From Augochlora pura (Eukaryota > Arthropoda > Insecta > Hymenoptera > Halictidae): 64,000 nucleotides of DNA. Below the pieces are notes generated by a model. That model did no database searches and was not told the origin of the DNA. It saw only the letters and a program-made list of their open reading frames with translations. The stretch covers positions 11,540,663 through 11,604,662 of the forward strand of contig NC_135776.1 of assembly GCF_028453695.1 (NCBI RefSeq), given 5' to 3'. A program made the translations under genes and the position numbers. Positions within the stretch are counted from its first letter, which is position 1, and each line of letters starts with the position of its first letter. This document shows positions 1-12,590 of this stretch, piece after piece.

Positions 1-2030
1 AAGGGTTGCATGGTATATGCATTAGTAAGCACGAATGCTAATAAATTGCTTGTGTAAGTAAAAGTAAGGAAATATTACATGTCGTCGCCACAACGACAAT
101 GCCTAAAGCATCATTCTGATCTTGATCACCAACATTTGTTTCAATGTGGGTGACATTACATATTTTTAGTGGCTAGAAAACTAACTATAAATATCTATAA
201 TAACACTTATATTTTTTTTAGTGACGTATTACCAGCTGCACGATCCACTTGTGTAGTAGATCTGTCTGACGCTTGCCGTGCATCATAGCGTTATCCTTCC
301 GTTTTGTTATCCGACTTCTGCTATTGTATTGCAAATGATTGCAAAATGCAATGTCTATACATTATACTAAATGATGTATATGGAGCTATGACCAAATGAT
401 GACATTTTTTATGTGCAATTACCATTTGAAAAAGAGTAATCACTTTTGTACGATTTCTGTTATGTCTTATGTTTATGTTATTCTTATGATTTTCAACAAA
501 TAATGAAACACAATTCATATCGTTTTATTCTCCCTTTATTTCCGAATATGCTGCTTTTTATATTTTGTAAATATCACTTCTACTTTCGTTTTTACGAGCA
601 TTTTCGCAAACCTCTGCAAATTCGCCAATTCGGCCCGGTATTCTTCGCTTAGGCACGTTCTGTTCGCCGGTACTAAAAGGGTTAAATAGTTAAATACCGA
701 TGACAAGACGACAGAATTTTATTCCGGCTTAAAAGAACGGAATAGCGTTTACATTTAATATGATATTAATAGAAATCGCTATGACGAGCCAGACTCGTCA
801 ATATACGGTAAAGGGTTAATATTCGCGAAGGTTGTACTATGAATATTTATTATATACTACTGAATATTTATTAATATTGGCAACTGTTACTGTACGTTGA
901 TTAAACGTACCATGATACGTGTAATTGTCATAACTTTGTGTGTTCAGTTTTATATTTTCTACTTTGACATAAAATGACCAATTTTCGGCTTTCAAGAAAT
1001 GTAGCTTCGTAAAATATTAATTTATTTAACTCGACGTTCTACGCGATCTGATAGTGTTTGTAGCCTAGTACTACTTCCAAAAGTACTTCCTAACATAGTC
1101 CTTCCAAAAACTCGATCTTCAATCATTTCATTTTTCGAAAATGAGGTCAAAATAAAGACGAAAAAAAACTAAAATTCCGTTACAGGACGGAACAAGCCCC
1201 ATGATCGACGTCGCATCCACCCAGCGTTCTCGCCAGTGTCATCCTTTTCACGTGAAATATTCCCTCGAGCGATTCTGAGATGCCGTCGATGCATCGTTCC
1301 CTTTAACCCTTTGTACTCGAATGGCGTCTCCGAGACGAAACTAAAAATTGCTATATTATTATCAAAAGAATTACTACATTTCTGCGTAGTCGCCAATTGG
1401 TCACGATAATACAAGTCTTCACTAAGCATATACGTACAATTTCGCACAAAGCAAATAAAAATAAACTAATAAAAATAAAATTCTGTTACGGCAAGTTGTC
1501 CAAGTGTGATACTGCCCTGAAGTGGACAATCCCTATGGAAATAACTGAAGATAGGGGTTGCCACGGAACTGGCCCCACTTTCAGTCTCTAAAAGAGATAA
1601 GACACAGATATTTTATATTTTTTATATTTTTTTAAATTTTCTATATTAGATATTTATTTTAGTTATTGACCCGATACGTCAAATGCAGTGGAGAAGTTCC
1701 CATTCTAAATACATAAATTATATAAAATCATTATAAAATACAGACACGCTAGAAAGCCACGGCTTTCCAGCTCCTTTTAAAAAGTGAGACCTCTCAGATC
1801 CTGCGTAACAGTGCCGACAGACAGTCGACAGTTGTGATTGTCATTCGGAGCACAATTGTAAATAGCATAGTCAAAGAATAAAATACCACGACGCATAACA
1901 CGTGAAGGCAATGGATGGAGTTCGCAATAATACGTAGAAACAAATGTGTTTATTTTAAAGTTGTAACAGTCACAAATGCAAAGGGTTAATTCCGATGCTT
2001 TTCGAAGAAGAACGGATCGTTTTCACGGAA
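1..2030. other. AT-rich noncoding stretch with MITE ends
   Basis: No gene is recognisable here. Three transposon-end fragments are visible. The right end of a family B element (agactcgt, then aaagggttaa) runs to about 819. A family A left end starts near 1302 (ttaaccctttgtactcgaa, then a match through about 1375). An isolated caaagggttaa end lies near 1974-1987. The open frames in this stretch are short and look random. Confidence 0.5.
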
Positions 2031-2710
2031 GTAGACGAGAGGAGGAGGGAGGAGGAGGGAGGAAGAGGGAGAAAGAGGGAGAAAAAGGGACATGGAGAGA
2101 GATGGAGGGTGCTCCGTCGGGGTTAAGGCGACGGTAGAGAGGGTGGGCGCGATTTCACGAATGATTTCACGGGAATGCGTATAAGTCCGACGAAAACGTT
2201 CCAGCGTTACCTTTCTACAGGTAAAAGGGAAACCTGTTCGCCGCGATTCGCTCCCCATACCCCCGTCCCCCGTTCTCGGCCCCGTGCAACCAAGCCCCGC
2301 TGCCTCGACGCCCTTCAACCCCTTCCACCGACATGCAAATGTTCCGGTCCAACGATTTCCGCCCGGTGTATCGCGAAACGAAACACGTATCTTGTTTTAA
2401 CGTGGAGCGCCGCGCGCCCCTGCGCCGACTTTGCACCTTGTACGGGATTCTTCGAGCGTACGAATCCGCCGATTTTGAGAGACCGGAACGCTTTGACCTC
2501 GTGAATCCTCGAGCGTGTGGACCGTACGCTTCGGCGATGTTTCTCTCGAACGGCGCGGCGGTCGTTTTGTGCTTTACGAACGGCCAGGAGTTATGCTTGA
2601 ATGGAAAGCCACGGTTTTGTGTTAATTTAGAGGGAATGGGATTTGCATTTGGCTGTGATATTGATGAGATTAGATCGCGCGCCGAGTGCCGGGCAATACG
2701 TGGAATTTAG
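2031..2710. other. GC-rich, CpG-containing island, function unknown
   Basis: A purine-rich run (gagga/gaaga repeats, about 2037-2110) leads into a GC-rich, CpG-bearing block. The plus strand is open from 2333 to 2710 (125 codons), but the frame matches no family I know, opposite and overlapping frames are also open, and no splice sites clearly frame it. It could be a promoter region, a UTR or a random open stretch in GC-rich DNA. No function is assigned. Confidence 0.3.
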
Positions 2711-4555
2711 TTGATTGTGCAATCCTACGGGGAATTTCGTATATGTTTTTCGTATATTTTTAAGACAGGTGAATACGGAGATTTAATAATAAATAATTGA
2801 TATATGGATATACTGTATGAGCTGTTCATTGCGCAAGTAGATTAACTTATTGGAAAATCTTTAATTTGAATTTCAAGGTTATGTGAGTACTGTATTTACT
2901 ATACAAAGGGTTATGTAGCATAGTTATCACTTTTTATATTTATAATAACTTTCCATGATAATTAATATTAACATCATTAAAAGAGAAGAATTTGTCGGCC
3001 ATTGAATAATGAATAATTTATTTCAGCGGTCACTTTGATTAACGCAGTACCCTCATGTATATCGTTGCAATAATGCAACTCGAATGCACTGGCACGATAC
3101 GAATGATGACGATGGATTTTTTAGTGTCGTTTTTAAATTTAAGTGAAATAAATTAGTTACAGTTTAATTGTTGTAAAATCAAGTACTTGTCAAGTCAATT
3201 TAATTATTATCAAAAATAAAGTTTAATTCAGTATATTTTGACTTCTATTGTGAAGTAAAATTAATTATTGTCAAGAACAAAGTTTAATTTGGTATGTTTG
3301 AACTCCTACTATGTATTTTACCAGCCTTATAAAACCACATATTTTTCAGCCTTTTTAACATCACTTTCAGATGGTATTTCAGTTTGAATTATCATAAACA
3401 ATTAATTCAATCTATCGACGGTTTAAAAAGAAATTATAACCCTTATAATCAAGATGAAATACTAATAATAACGTGGATGTGCAAAATAATGAATCATCCG
3501 ATGGTTTTTCGATACGATTTATCAACAAATAATTATACATTACAACAAAACCATTAATATTCGTTTTTATTAAAAATCTGTAATAAAGACATCTTATAAT
3601 TTCCTTTTTCTGTGTTAAAAAATTAAAAAATTATTACTTGTTTCTCTTTATTTTTTAACAATACAGTCTTCGAATATTTCAAACTAGAATTGGACAAGTC
3701 GTTTAGTTTTTTTGCTTATCTTCCAAATTAAAATCGAACAATTTGAGGTTATATTGAAAGATTATGTCAAAGTCAAAGAAGTTAGATCTAGGTTAAGTAT
3801 AGCAAATAAAAATATAGTATTCCATTTAAGGAAAGAAGATTGAGTTTTCATAGCTATATATTGTAAACAAAACAAATACACGACATACTATGCTCCTTTA
3901 AATCACACAACTTTTGTATTGAATAAAGAATTACCAAATGCACATTTTGCAAGTTGCATTAGCTGTACGAGTTAAATATACCACCCTCTACAATAATAAT
4001 AAATCCTACAAACCCTAAGTTTCGTGCCAACAGATACAACAAACTTCATGATTTAATATTTAATAAACGCATAAAATACCAGTACGATTATATTCAGATT
4101 ATTTATCAAACAATTCGCAAAACCGAGCCACAATCAAAAGAGTTATAAAACATTCACTGGCGAATGAATGTAACGATTCTCTAACGAGCACGGAAAAACA
4201 ATCGTAGCAAGTGTGTTTATCAGCGTCGCGGTTTAATAAACTAATTGGATGCGACCGAAAATATTCCATGCTCTTCAAACTAGCGCGTTTAACGTTTACT
4301 TGCGCGAAATTAAGTAATTAGCAATTATATTTTCCATTTGCAAATATTGCGAGAGTTACGTTTCAGTCGCGTTCGCCTTGCTTCAAAGGGGAATTGTTTA
4401 ACCGTGTGCCGATCATAATGAACCCAGGGGCCGTATGAATTATGACGTAGGAAACATTTCGCTTAGATGTAAAATACGAATAAAATAATATTCTATGTTG
4501 TCTATACTACATATAAATAAAAACGATTAAATAATGAACAGACATAAAGAGGATT
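2711..4555. other. AT-rich noncoding stretch
   Basis: No gene seen. A motif of roughly 80 bp is repeated twice at about 3185-3305; both copies carry aaagtttaatt after a caagt/tcaag lead. The rest is AT-rich unique-looking sequence. Confidence 0.4.
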
Positions 4556-5330
4556 AATTAAAGGGTATAAACAATTTAATTTATTTCTATTTGACACACA
4601 TAACCTTAAAATAACCATGTTATAATAACCTTGCAAGGAGCTTCTTTTCAAAGAACAAAAATAAAAAAATTGTAGAAAAGAAATAAATAAAAAATACCAA
4701 ATATCGGATAGAGACAAAGTAGTTTATTTAGAATTGTTGAATTCGTGGTGGTCGGGCGGGTTCCCCAGAAAGTCAAATGTGCATTTGTCTCAGCTAGACA
4801 AATGCACACCGGCAAAGACAAGCGACTGGGCTCAGGGTCGTCTGCGCGTTCTCGGCCCCCAACAAGAATATAATTCTAACAGATGTTTACATATTTCAAT
4901 AAATATTAGTAGCGGTGATTACTATATTTATAACAATCATTATTTGGATTTTCTCTAATCATCTAATTATTTAAATTTATAAAACACAGTAAACATACAA
5001 TACATAGACTGCAGATCCTTCTGCAAAATTAAAAATACCCATACATTTGTTTAATCTTTTTGCTTTTTAAAATCGAACCCAATCATTTTCCTCACAAAAG
5101 CATAAATCGTCGACTTAATAACAAACGATAACTTCAAAATGACTAAACTGTTACATTACAGTTGAAATGTCCTTCGTAATTCCATTACATGTGCAACTTG
5201 TAACAGTAATTACATAATGTTCGCAATGAACACGTGACAAAGTGTGCTATTACCTGCGACATTATCAAACGCAACTTAGATAGGTCGGTGTAACTCCAGT
5301 AGTTGCAAGTAACCATTTCACTAATGTTGG
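4556..5330 (+). repeat. Direct dispersed duplication, copy 1
   Basis: This block is matched in the same orientation at about 11050-11760. Shared stretches appear in the same order: a purine-rich AT segment ending in acaaagtagttta, then tttcaataaat, tataacaatcattatttgga, taaatttataaaa, catttgtttaatctt, cctcacaaaagcataaat, gttacattacagt, and finally acattatcaaacgcaactta followed by ataggtcg. Identity looks roughly 80 percent by eye. The main difference is a GC-rich piece at 4741-4865 found only here. It could be two copies of an old transposon or a local segmental duplication. Confidence 0.75.
4741..4865. repeat. GC-rich insert with perfect 12-bp hairpin
   Basis: This GC-rich piece lies inside the AT-rich duplication copy and is absent from the copy at 11.1 kb. 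It contains a perfect stem: gtgcatttgtct at 4779-4790, loop cagct, and agacaaatgcac at 4796-4807. The composition change and absence from the sister copy suggest a separate insertion, or loss from the other copy. I do not recognise a family; a structured non-autonomous element is possible. Confidence 0.45.
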
Positions 5331-5458
5331 ATAGAAAGGCATGTGTTGCCTTACAGAATCACATGTCCGCGCCAGCGACGCCATATTGATGCGAGTGTCA
5401 CGCCGATCGAAGGATCGATCACCCTCGATCGTTAGCATTCTGTTATTTGATCCTTCAA

Positions 5459-6090
5459 ACATATTATTATTATTATTCTTTATTAACGGGCTAGTAAGAC
5501 CCTTTTGTGTTACATAGAGATAATGTTCATACACATAGTCCGGAATACATTTAAATAATATAAATTAAAAATCATACTATAAGAGTTTGTTATGAAAAAA
5601 TTATAGAGTGTGTTTTAATGGCTAGAGTTGCTGCATTTGTAAATTGACTCAATGTATTACCAAAGAAGTCGTTTTTTGTATTAAGTTTATTTGCTGTTCT
5701 TATTGCTCTGGTTATACAATTCTGGGATCCCAAATTGGTTTTAAAGTAACCTACATGAAATAATTCTTTACACCATATTGGTTTAGCAGGAACCTTTACT
5801 TTTATTAGTTCTAGAATGGGTGGACAATCAATTGCTTGGTTAATAATTTTAAAAATGAAAAGAATATCTGCCAAAGTTCTCCTTTGTTTAAGTGTACTCA
5901 TGTTCATCGCATTAAGGATAGGTTCATAGTGGCATGAGTAATATGGTATGGGTGTTCCAATTTTAAATGAAGCGAATCTTAAGAATTTATGCTGAATTGT
6001 TTCTGACTTATCGATATAACATTGTTGGTGAGGATTCTATATTTGCGAAACAAATTCATATTGAATTTAGTATTCAAATATAACCTTTAA
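5459..6090 (-). pseudogene. Decayed 3' end of a Jockey/CR1-type non-LTR retrotransposon
   Basis: Reading the minus strand from about 6065 down to 5590 gives the C-terminal region of a non-LTR retrotransposon ORF2. The frame contains NPHQQCYIDKSETIQHKFLR, then a region with LKQRRTLADILFIFK, then IDCPPIL, as in the tails of Jockey-clade reverse transcriptases. The codon before NPH is TAG (6037-6039), where the family normally has Trp. Another in-frame stop lies about 30 bases further upstream. After the frame closes at 5590 there is a short 3' UTR ending in aataaag and an (AAT)n tail at about 5462-5477, typical of Jockey 3' ends. It is strongly 5'-truncated and dead. The intact element at 23.3 kb ends in poly(A) instead, so this is a different subfamily. 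Confidence 0.8.
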
Positions 6091-7582
6091 TATATTAATC
6101 TTCACGTAATTTCCTGTCAACTCAGATGTAAAATAAGAATAAAATAATAACAACCGTTCCAAGTCGGTGTGGTTATTCGCAGGCAGCGTTGTCATGCAAA
6201 GAACGACCGCGGCTGTTTAATCGCTTATCAGAGAGGAGGATAACTGAAATTATCCGATTGGATATTCCTTTCCGTAATCGTTCCGCGATATTAAATGACC
6301 AAGTCGACGAATTAATATTTTTTTTCTATGCAGATTTCCACTAACTCCCCGTCAGTAAGAAAGGTTTTGCTGGAAAGAAAGGAGGAGGAAATATCCAAGA
6401 GAAAGACAGTCTTACGTTTAAATCCAAAAGAACGCGCAGGACTTAGCCTTCCCGATTCAGCCACCCTCTTTCCATTTCATTTTATTTCCTTTTCTTCGAA
6501 GGAAATTCTTCATTTTATTTTTAATGCCATTAATGAAAGAGGAGTAGCGACGGCTTTCTTCTTAGAAACAGAACTTCGTTCTGGAAGTCATTAAAGAGTT
6601 GTATAACAGTAGCTACGGGCCGATCCGAATTAAATGATTCCGTTTTGAAAGAAATCTTTATTCACATTGCTTGCAGCAGCTGGATATAGTTGTAAATAAA
6701 AGTGGTTATGAATATAGACAGTTGTAATAAATAATATATAAATATGAGGTATATTATATATAAATATGTAATGTGTAATTTATAAATAGACAGAAATAAA
6801 TATAGTTGTAAATAAAAATAGTCATAATATATAAGAATAAGATATATCATATATAAATATAAATATATAATATGTAAATATAGATAGTCAAGGTTATATT
6901 AAATAATATATAAATTTAAATAGTCAGAAATAAAGATGGTTATAAATAAAAATAATCGTAAATAGAAATAGTAATGAATAAAAATAGCGTGCAAATGAAA
7001 AGTAAAAAAAAACAAGAGCAATCTTTAAAACATTACATACAGTAACACAATTTTAAAAAAGTATTTCACTTATGTTTAATTAATACTCTGCTATCAAAAG
7101 ACTATATGTAGTCCAGTTCTAAAAAAATTATTAGGTTCTAAATGTGTCAAAATATTAATCAAAGTAACTAAACAAAACACGGATAAGATGATCGAAAACA
7201 TCATAATTTTGTATCCAATATGATCGTTTAATTCGCTAACAATATTTCACAAAATGCAATATATTTCTTTTGTATTGCATTAACGAAATTTTACAAAATA
7301 TTAACGCGGAATAACACGATTCATTGGGGCATTAAATTGATTAATTGTATAGTACGACGCGTGCTTTAACGTGGCGTTCTTTTTCAAATGAAAGCGAAAT
7401 AAAATATTGTAGAAGAGTATTGCCGTACGCGAATTAAATCAGGTTTTGCACATTATTTCCTGACGCAGTTGTCATCAATACTAACACACGTTTATCATGT
7501 TGTTTCACTGACTTGTCACACATTCATGGTAAACTTTTTGATTTTCGTATTCCAACTGATTTATTGCCAATATCGCTGATGC
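6091..7582. other. AT-rich noncoding stretch with low-complexity core
   Basis: No gene seen. About 6660-6990 is low-complexity DNA built from tataaataaa-like and agtcataaat-like words. The frame at 6328-6594 is open but matches nothing known. Confidence 0.4.
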
Positions 7583-8195
7583 TCTTTTATTATATTGCCT
7601 CTAAAAGTCAAAAAACCGTTATCAGATTGTTTAAATCTTATTTGGAACAAATATTTATGGGACAGTCTTAAGGAAAAGTGATCTTAAAAATTCAACACAT
7701 TTTGTATTATATTGTCTCCATTGAAAATTCAAAACAATTGTAAAACAATATCAGATTATTTACGTCCTATTTGGTACAAGTCTTTTTAGGAAAGTCATAA
7801 AGAATAGTAATCTTAAAAATTGTCATTATATTGTTCCTAATTAAAATTCAAAAAAATTTTGAAACATTATCAGATTGTTTAGATTCCATTTAGTACAATT
7901 ATTTTTCGGACAGTTTTAAAGAAAAGTAATCTTAAAAATTCAATAACCTTTGTATTATATTGTTTCTGTATGAAATTCAAAAAATTTGAAAACACTATTA
8001 AATTGTTTAAATCTCATATAGTACAAAACTTTTTAGGACAGTCATAAGGAAAAGTGATTTTAAAAATTGTCATTATATTGTCTATTTAAAATTCGAAACA
8101 ATTGTAAAACAATATCAGATTATTCAAATCCCACATAGTACAAATGTTTTTAAGAAAGTCTTAAAAGAAAAGTGATCTTGAAAATTCAATAAATA
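7583..8195 (+). repeat. Tandem array of five ~120-bp units, alternating two types
   Basis: Five head-to-tail units are marked by attatattg at about 7589, 7706, 7825, 7954 and 8072, giving periods of 117-129 bp. Each contains tcagattgttt or tcagattattt (attaaattgttt in unit 4), a gtacaa or gaacaa word, a ggacagt or gaaagtc word, and gtgatcttaaaaatt or similar. Units 2 and 4 share the tttgtattatattg start and end in ttgt, while units 3 and 5 start cattatattg and end in ttcaata. This points to a dimeric higher-order repeat of about 240 bp. Confidence 0.8.
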
Positions 8196-8604
8196 CACTG
8201 GCGACCACGTTAGCAAAGATTACCGCATGCTTGTTATTTACCAAGAATAAAATTGATTCGTGTCTCGCAGATTCGTTTTCACTGAAAAGCCTGGCTTGTC
8301 CGAGAAATTTGCATAACATTAATATTTTGTGTATGGAATGAAATTGAGGTAATATCCAATTAAGGTGAAAAAAGTTATTGGTAAATCGATCTGGACCGAA
8401 GGCGGGTATTAAATTACCAATTTCTGTCATTCCGAAATTTATTACGCAATAACGAATCCGTCGGAGAATATCTCGGAATTAATGAAACGGAAAAAGCGTG
8501 CGTGATAATGCATTCTGATAAGAGGAATGGAAGCGATTTCACAGACAGAAATTAACTTTCCATTCGACCGGAGAAAACGCTTCCATCAGCCGCAGAGAAC
8601 TAGG

Positions 8605-8652
<48 letters not shown>

Positions 8653-8685
8653 TTTCTCTCTCTTTCTCTCTCCCTCCTCTCTCTC
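8605..8685. repeat. (TC)n microsatellite
   Basis: A run of TC dinucleotides is interrupted by occasional tttctc and ccctcc. Any frame through it encodes only Ser/Leu/Phe low complexity. Confidence 0.95.
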
Positions 8686-9580
8686 ACGCGGCGGAAACCG
8701 TCGCGTAAGTAGCTATGTAGGGGAGAAAAATCGATGCAACCAATTTCGCGAGCAACTTATAATATCGAATAGTCGATAGCCGGAAGTAGCCCGAGAAAAT
8801 CGAGCTGGAAGAAACGCGGAGAGGTTTGTGAGGTGCTATCGAACAGCCATCGTGTTCCTATTATTGGGAAAATGAGCCAGGCTAGGCCTAAAGTAACCGA
8901 CTATACTATGTGCTCCGAATTAGGGATCTGGCTATCTATTGTACTATTGTAGTCAATTATTTATTAATATTATTAATATTATTTATTGATATTTATTTAT
9001 ATTAATTAGGATATTAATATTAATATTGATTATAATAATATTATAATGTATTTATTAATATTTTTTACTAATATTATAGTCGATAGCCACATCTTAATGT
9101 TAATATTATCGACGTTATCGATGATTGATATCGATAATACTAACGATAACATATTAATTTAATATTATAACTATATATCGTCATTCACTACAATTGCATT
9201 GCATTTCTCTATTATACATCGGTTTTTATAGTAATATATAATTACATAATAATATAATAATATAGTAATATGATAATATGGTAGCATAAGAATACAATAT
9301 GGATCTGTCGCGTCGTGCCAGGAAACTTTTCACTTTACAATTGCAATAGTACTTAATCCCATAACCTCAAAAACAAACTCATACCTAATTATACTACACT
9401 GAATAAAAAATAAAAATAAAACACACATATTAACGCTGTACAATAATAAAAATAAATACAACATACCTCTATCAATATTTATTGAAAACTCGCAACAAAA
9501 TCTCCGACAACTAATCCGGCAAATTCAACAAAAACCGATCCCTCGCATTATTTTATTACCATGGGAACGCAGTTTCGGTT
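8686..9580. other. AT-rich stretch with ATTA/TAATA low complexity
   Basis: No gene seen. About 8940-9300 is simple sequence rich in attaat and aatatta words, with many small palindromes. The flanking DNA is ordinary AT-rich sequence. Confidence 0.4.
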
Positions 9581-10330
9581 AAAAAAACCGTCGGAAAAGT
9601 ACGCGTCGAAACCATTTAATCGAAAGGTCTTTGAGGTTCGCCATCCCTGAAATACGATAAAGGGCTTTGTGTACGGATAATTTCCGCGTAGCGCATTTTC
9701 CCTGATTTTCATAAACGCGGTCACGATTGCAGAGCCTGGGGTGTTTTAAATAGCCTGCGGTGTATCGTCGGCGGATCGGGTAACGTGATCGAATACGCGG
9801 GCAATTTATGGGACAGCTGCGCGTGGGGAAACTGTTGAAAATTCGCGAAAGGGGGGAGGGGGGGGGGGGGGTGAAACTGTGATCATTTGGCAGCACTTCC
9901 GACGCGGCGGGGGCTAGTTAGTAGAGCAGAAAACAAGCTAATTCAGAGGCAACGCAGCGGGCCCGAGGTTCCTGTAAACGTAAAGGGGCTTAAAGGAGGC
10001 GGCACCGATCGATACGGCTTTAATAGCCAGTGTTTATCGTCAATACGAAACTCGTGAGTCCGGGTCCCCCTTATGTGAGAGAAGAGGTCGAGAGAGCGCC
10101 AGCACTCGCTCCGTCAGACGCGAATTAACGGAGTACCTTTGATTACAAACGTTCCGCTGAAGAGCCACGTACGTCTGCCAATTAGGGAAATATTTCGAGT
10201 TTCCTTCTAATCTAATTTACCGACACAAACGTAACTAGGCATCGCCCGCCGCCGAACCAGAGGACCCCTGTTTCTTTGCTATCAAAAGGAGCCCGCGTGC
10301 ATCGACGTCATTTCTCGGTCGAATTTCGGA
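9581..10330. other. GC-rich island with G-tract
   Basis: CpG-containing GC-rich DNA without a recognisable coding exon. It includes a run of 19 G broken by one A at 9851-9871. It may be a promoter or conserved noncoding block; nothing in the sequence decides this. Confidence 0.3.
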
Positions 10331-10545
10331 TGACCCGAAGTGTCAATTTAATTTAATTATATGCTCCTTCCTAGTTACACGGTTCCTGGTTGCCGGCATC
10401 GCAAATAGTATTTTGCTTACTGCTCACAGGTTAGACGGGATGACCCCTTTATTAAATCGTACTGAAATAAGACATTCCTCTGTAATTATGTATTGCATTT
10501 GGCCCGTTGTATTATATAATATGTAGAGAGTATAATATAGTATAA

Positions 10546-10574
10546 CATAGCATAGCATAGCATAGCATAGCATA
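10546..10574. repeat. (CATAG)n pentanucleotide repeat
   Basis: About six head-to-tail copies of catag. They lie in wider AT-rich simple sequence (10500-10690) of tattgtact/tattgtatc words. Confidence 0.9.
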
Positions 10575-11049
10575 ATATTTAATACAATATTCTATTGTAT
10601 TTTATCATATTGTACTGTATTGTATCATATTGTACTGTTTTTATTGTATTGTACTCTATTACATTTTGTATACTATGTATATTTATACATATAGTATTAT
10701 ATGTCGACTATAGTCGGAATCTGTAACGAAAGGATTAATTAGCGTCGTAAGTACGTAAACTACTTTCCCGTTGTCGTCGAGGACAATGTTTTTAGCAAGG
10801 GATTCTCTACAATTTCGTTATTTTCATTTATTTATTAACAATTTCGACAACTATTTCCGGTATCTGTTTGCGAAGCATTATAACATTTATATTTCATTTA
10901 TTACTGGGAAATGTAAATATTTTAACGCTTCGCTATCAGTTACTAGAAAAAATAGTAAAAATTGTTAATTGTATGTTATTAGTTACAAACGAAATTGTAA
11001 GGGTGTTTAGAGTCTTAGAATACGATTTTGGTGTTATTTATTCTATATA

Positions 11050-11760
11050 ATAATTAACTACTCTTTTATAGAGTTCCTTTTTAAAAGATAAAAATAACAA
11101 GATCATAAAAATAAAAAGATTAAACGAAAGAAAGAAATAAAAAGTATTAAATAAAGGATGGAAACAAAGTAGTTTAATTAGAATATAATTATAAACAAAT
11201 GACATACTCTCACAAGTAAACAGTTTAAAAGTTGACGTTAACTAAAGCTACTACGATATCTACAGATTTTTACACGTTTCAATAAATGTTAATAGCAATG
11301 ATTACAATATTTATAACAACCATTATTTGGATCTCCCCTAATCATCGAACTATTTAAATTTATAAAATGCAGTAGAAATACGATACATGTACTGCAGATT
11401 TTTCTACAAAATAAAAATTATTAGAATCAATCGAAAAATAAAAATTTTCATAAAGTATAACATTGACACTCTTACATTTGTTTAATCTTCGTGCTTCTTA
11501 TTCCCATAAGAATATTCATATTCCTCACAAAAGCATAAATTGTCGACTTCATAACGACTGATAACTTGAAAATGACTAAATTGTTACATTACAGTCGAAA
11601 TGGCCTTTGTAATTGCATTACGTGTGCAACTTGTAATAGTAATTGCATAATGTTCATAATGAACACCTGATGAAGTGCCCCATTACATGCGACATTATCA
11701 AACGCAACTTAAATAGGTCGATGCAACTCGAGTAGTAGCAAGTAGTTGCGTACAATTTTT
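11050..11760 (+). repeat. Direct dispersed duplication, copy 2
   Basis: Partner of 4556-5330 in the same orientation and the same order of matching blocks. This copy lacks the GC-rich hairpin insert and has AT-rich sequence at the corresponding place (about 11190-11260). Confidence 0.75.
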
Positions 11761-12129
11761 CCGCAATAACTTAAAGCGAGGTCTATCGAACAGTTTCATG
11801 AACAATTCATCGTAACTTCGCGTGTATTTCGTTTCGTAAATCTAATTAAAGCGAAAATGGGAAGAGAAATGAGGGTTCACGGAAGGGTATATTTAACGGT
11901 CTTGTGACAGATTTATTGCTTTTAAATTATATGGACGCGTAGCCGTCAGAACGTTCTTTAACGTCGTGCAATTCGTTTCGAGTTAACTTTTTTATTCGCA
12001 TCCCGTATATGACTAAGAAATGTACACCAATTTTATGGAAAATCTTTTCTCTGCTTTCAGAAAAATACAAGTTATTATACGATTCCCAAAAAGCAACATT
12101 AGTTAAGAACTTGGACAAATGGAAGCTAA

Positions 12130-12590
12130 AATTGTTGTTAACAAATTCAAATAATGTGGTATTTATTTATATAATCATAATACTACTTCTATAAAAGCCA
12201 AATAATGTTTGTGTTTCAAACAATAAATAATTATAATGTTTAAAAAAAAGCCAATCCACTAAATAAGCATAATCCAGTCGACATATATGTTTGTGTATAA
12301 ATACAATGTATTCAAAGCTATAAAAATAATAATAAAGATATACATGTATTAGAGAAGAATTGTTAATAATAAATTCAAATAATATGGAATTTATTTATGT
12401 ATTTATAGTGCTGGTTCTTCAAACGTCAAACAATAACTAATTACTGCAAGTATACCCAAAGCAACAACAAAGTTAGATGAACCAATAACACTGTTTAAAG
12501 AACAGTAAGTGAGATAAGTATAATTCAATCATATACGTTTATTTGCAAATGCAATGTATTTAAAGCTACAAAAATAATAATATAGAAATA
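12130..12590 (+). repeat. Tandem duplication of a ~235-bp AT-rich unit
   Basis: Two units begin with aattgtt followed by aaattcaaataat (about 12130 and 12360). Both end with caatgtatt, aaagcta, then aaaataataat (about 12305 and 12552). They are head-to-tail and moderately diverged. No gene is present. Confidence 0.65.

Noticed and set aside
2333..2710. 125-codon plus-strand open frame in a GC-rich island
   Set aside because: No recognisable family, competing open frames on both strands, no splice or promoter evidence; consistent with chance in GC-rich DNA.
4741..4790. Minus-strand reading resembling a TMTC N-terminal DFWG motif
   Set aside because: Only four or five residues match, there is no splice-bounded exon, and the piece is a GC-rich insert in a repeat 35 kb from the TMTC exon on its far downstream side.
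8527..8712. Serine/leucine-rich frame over the TC microsatellite
   Set aside because: Pure translation of a dinucleotide repeat; the same applies to frames at 26747-27052 and 60888-61093.
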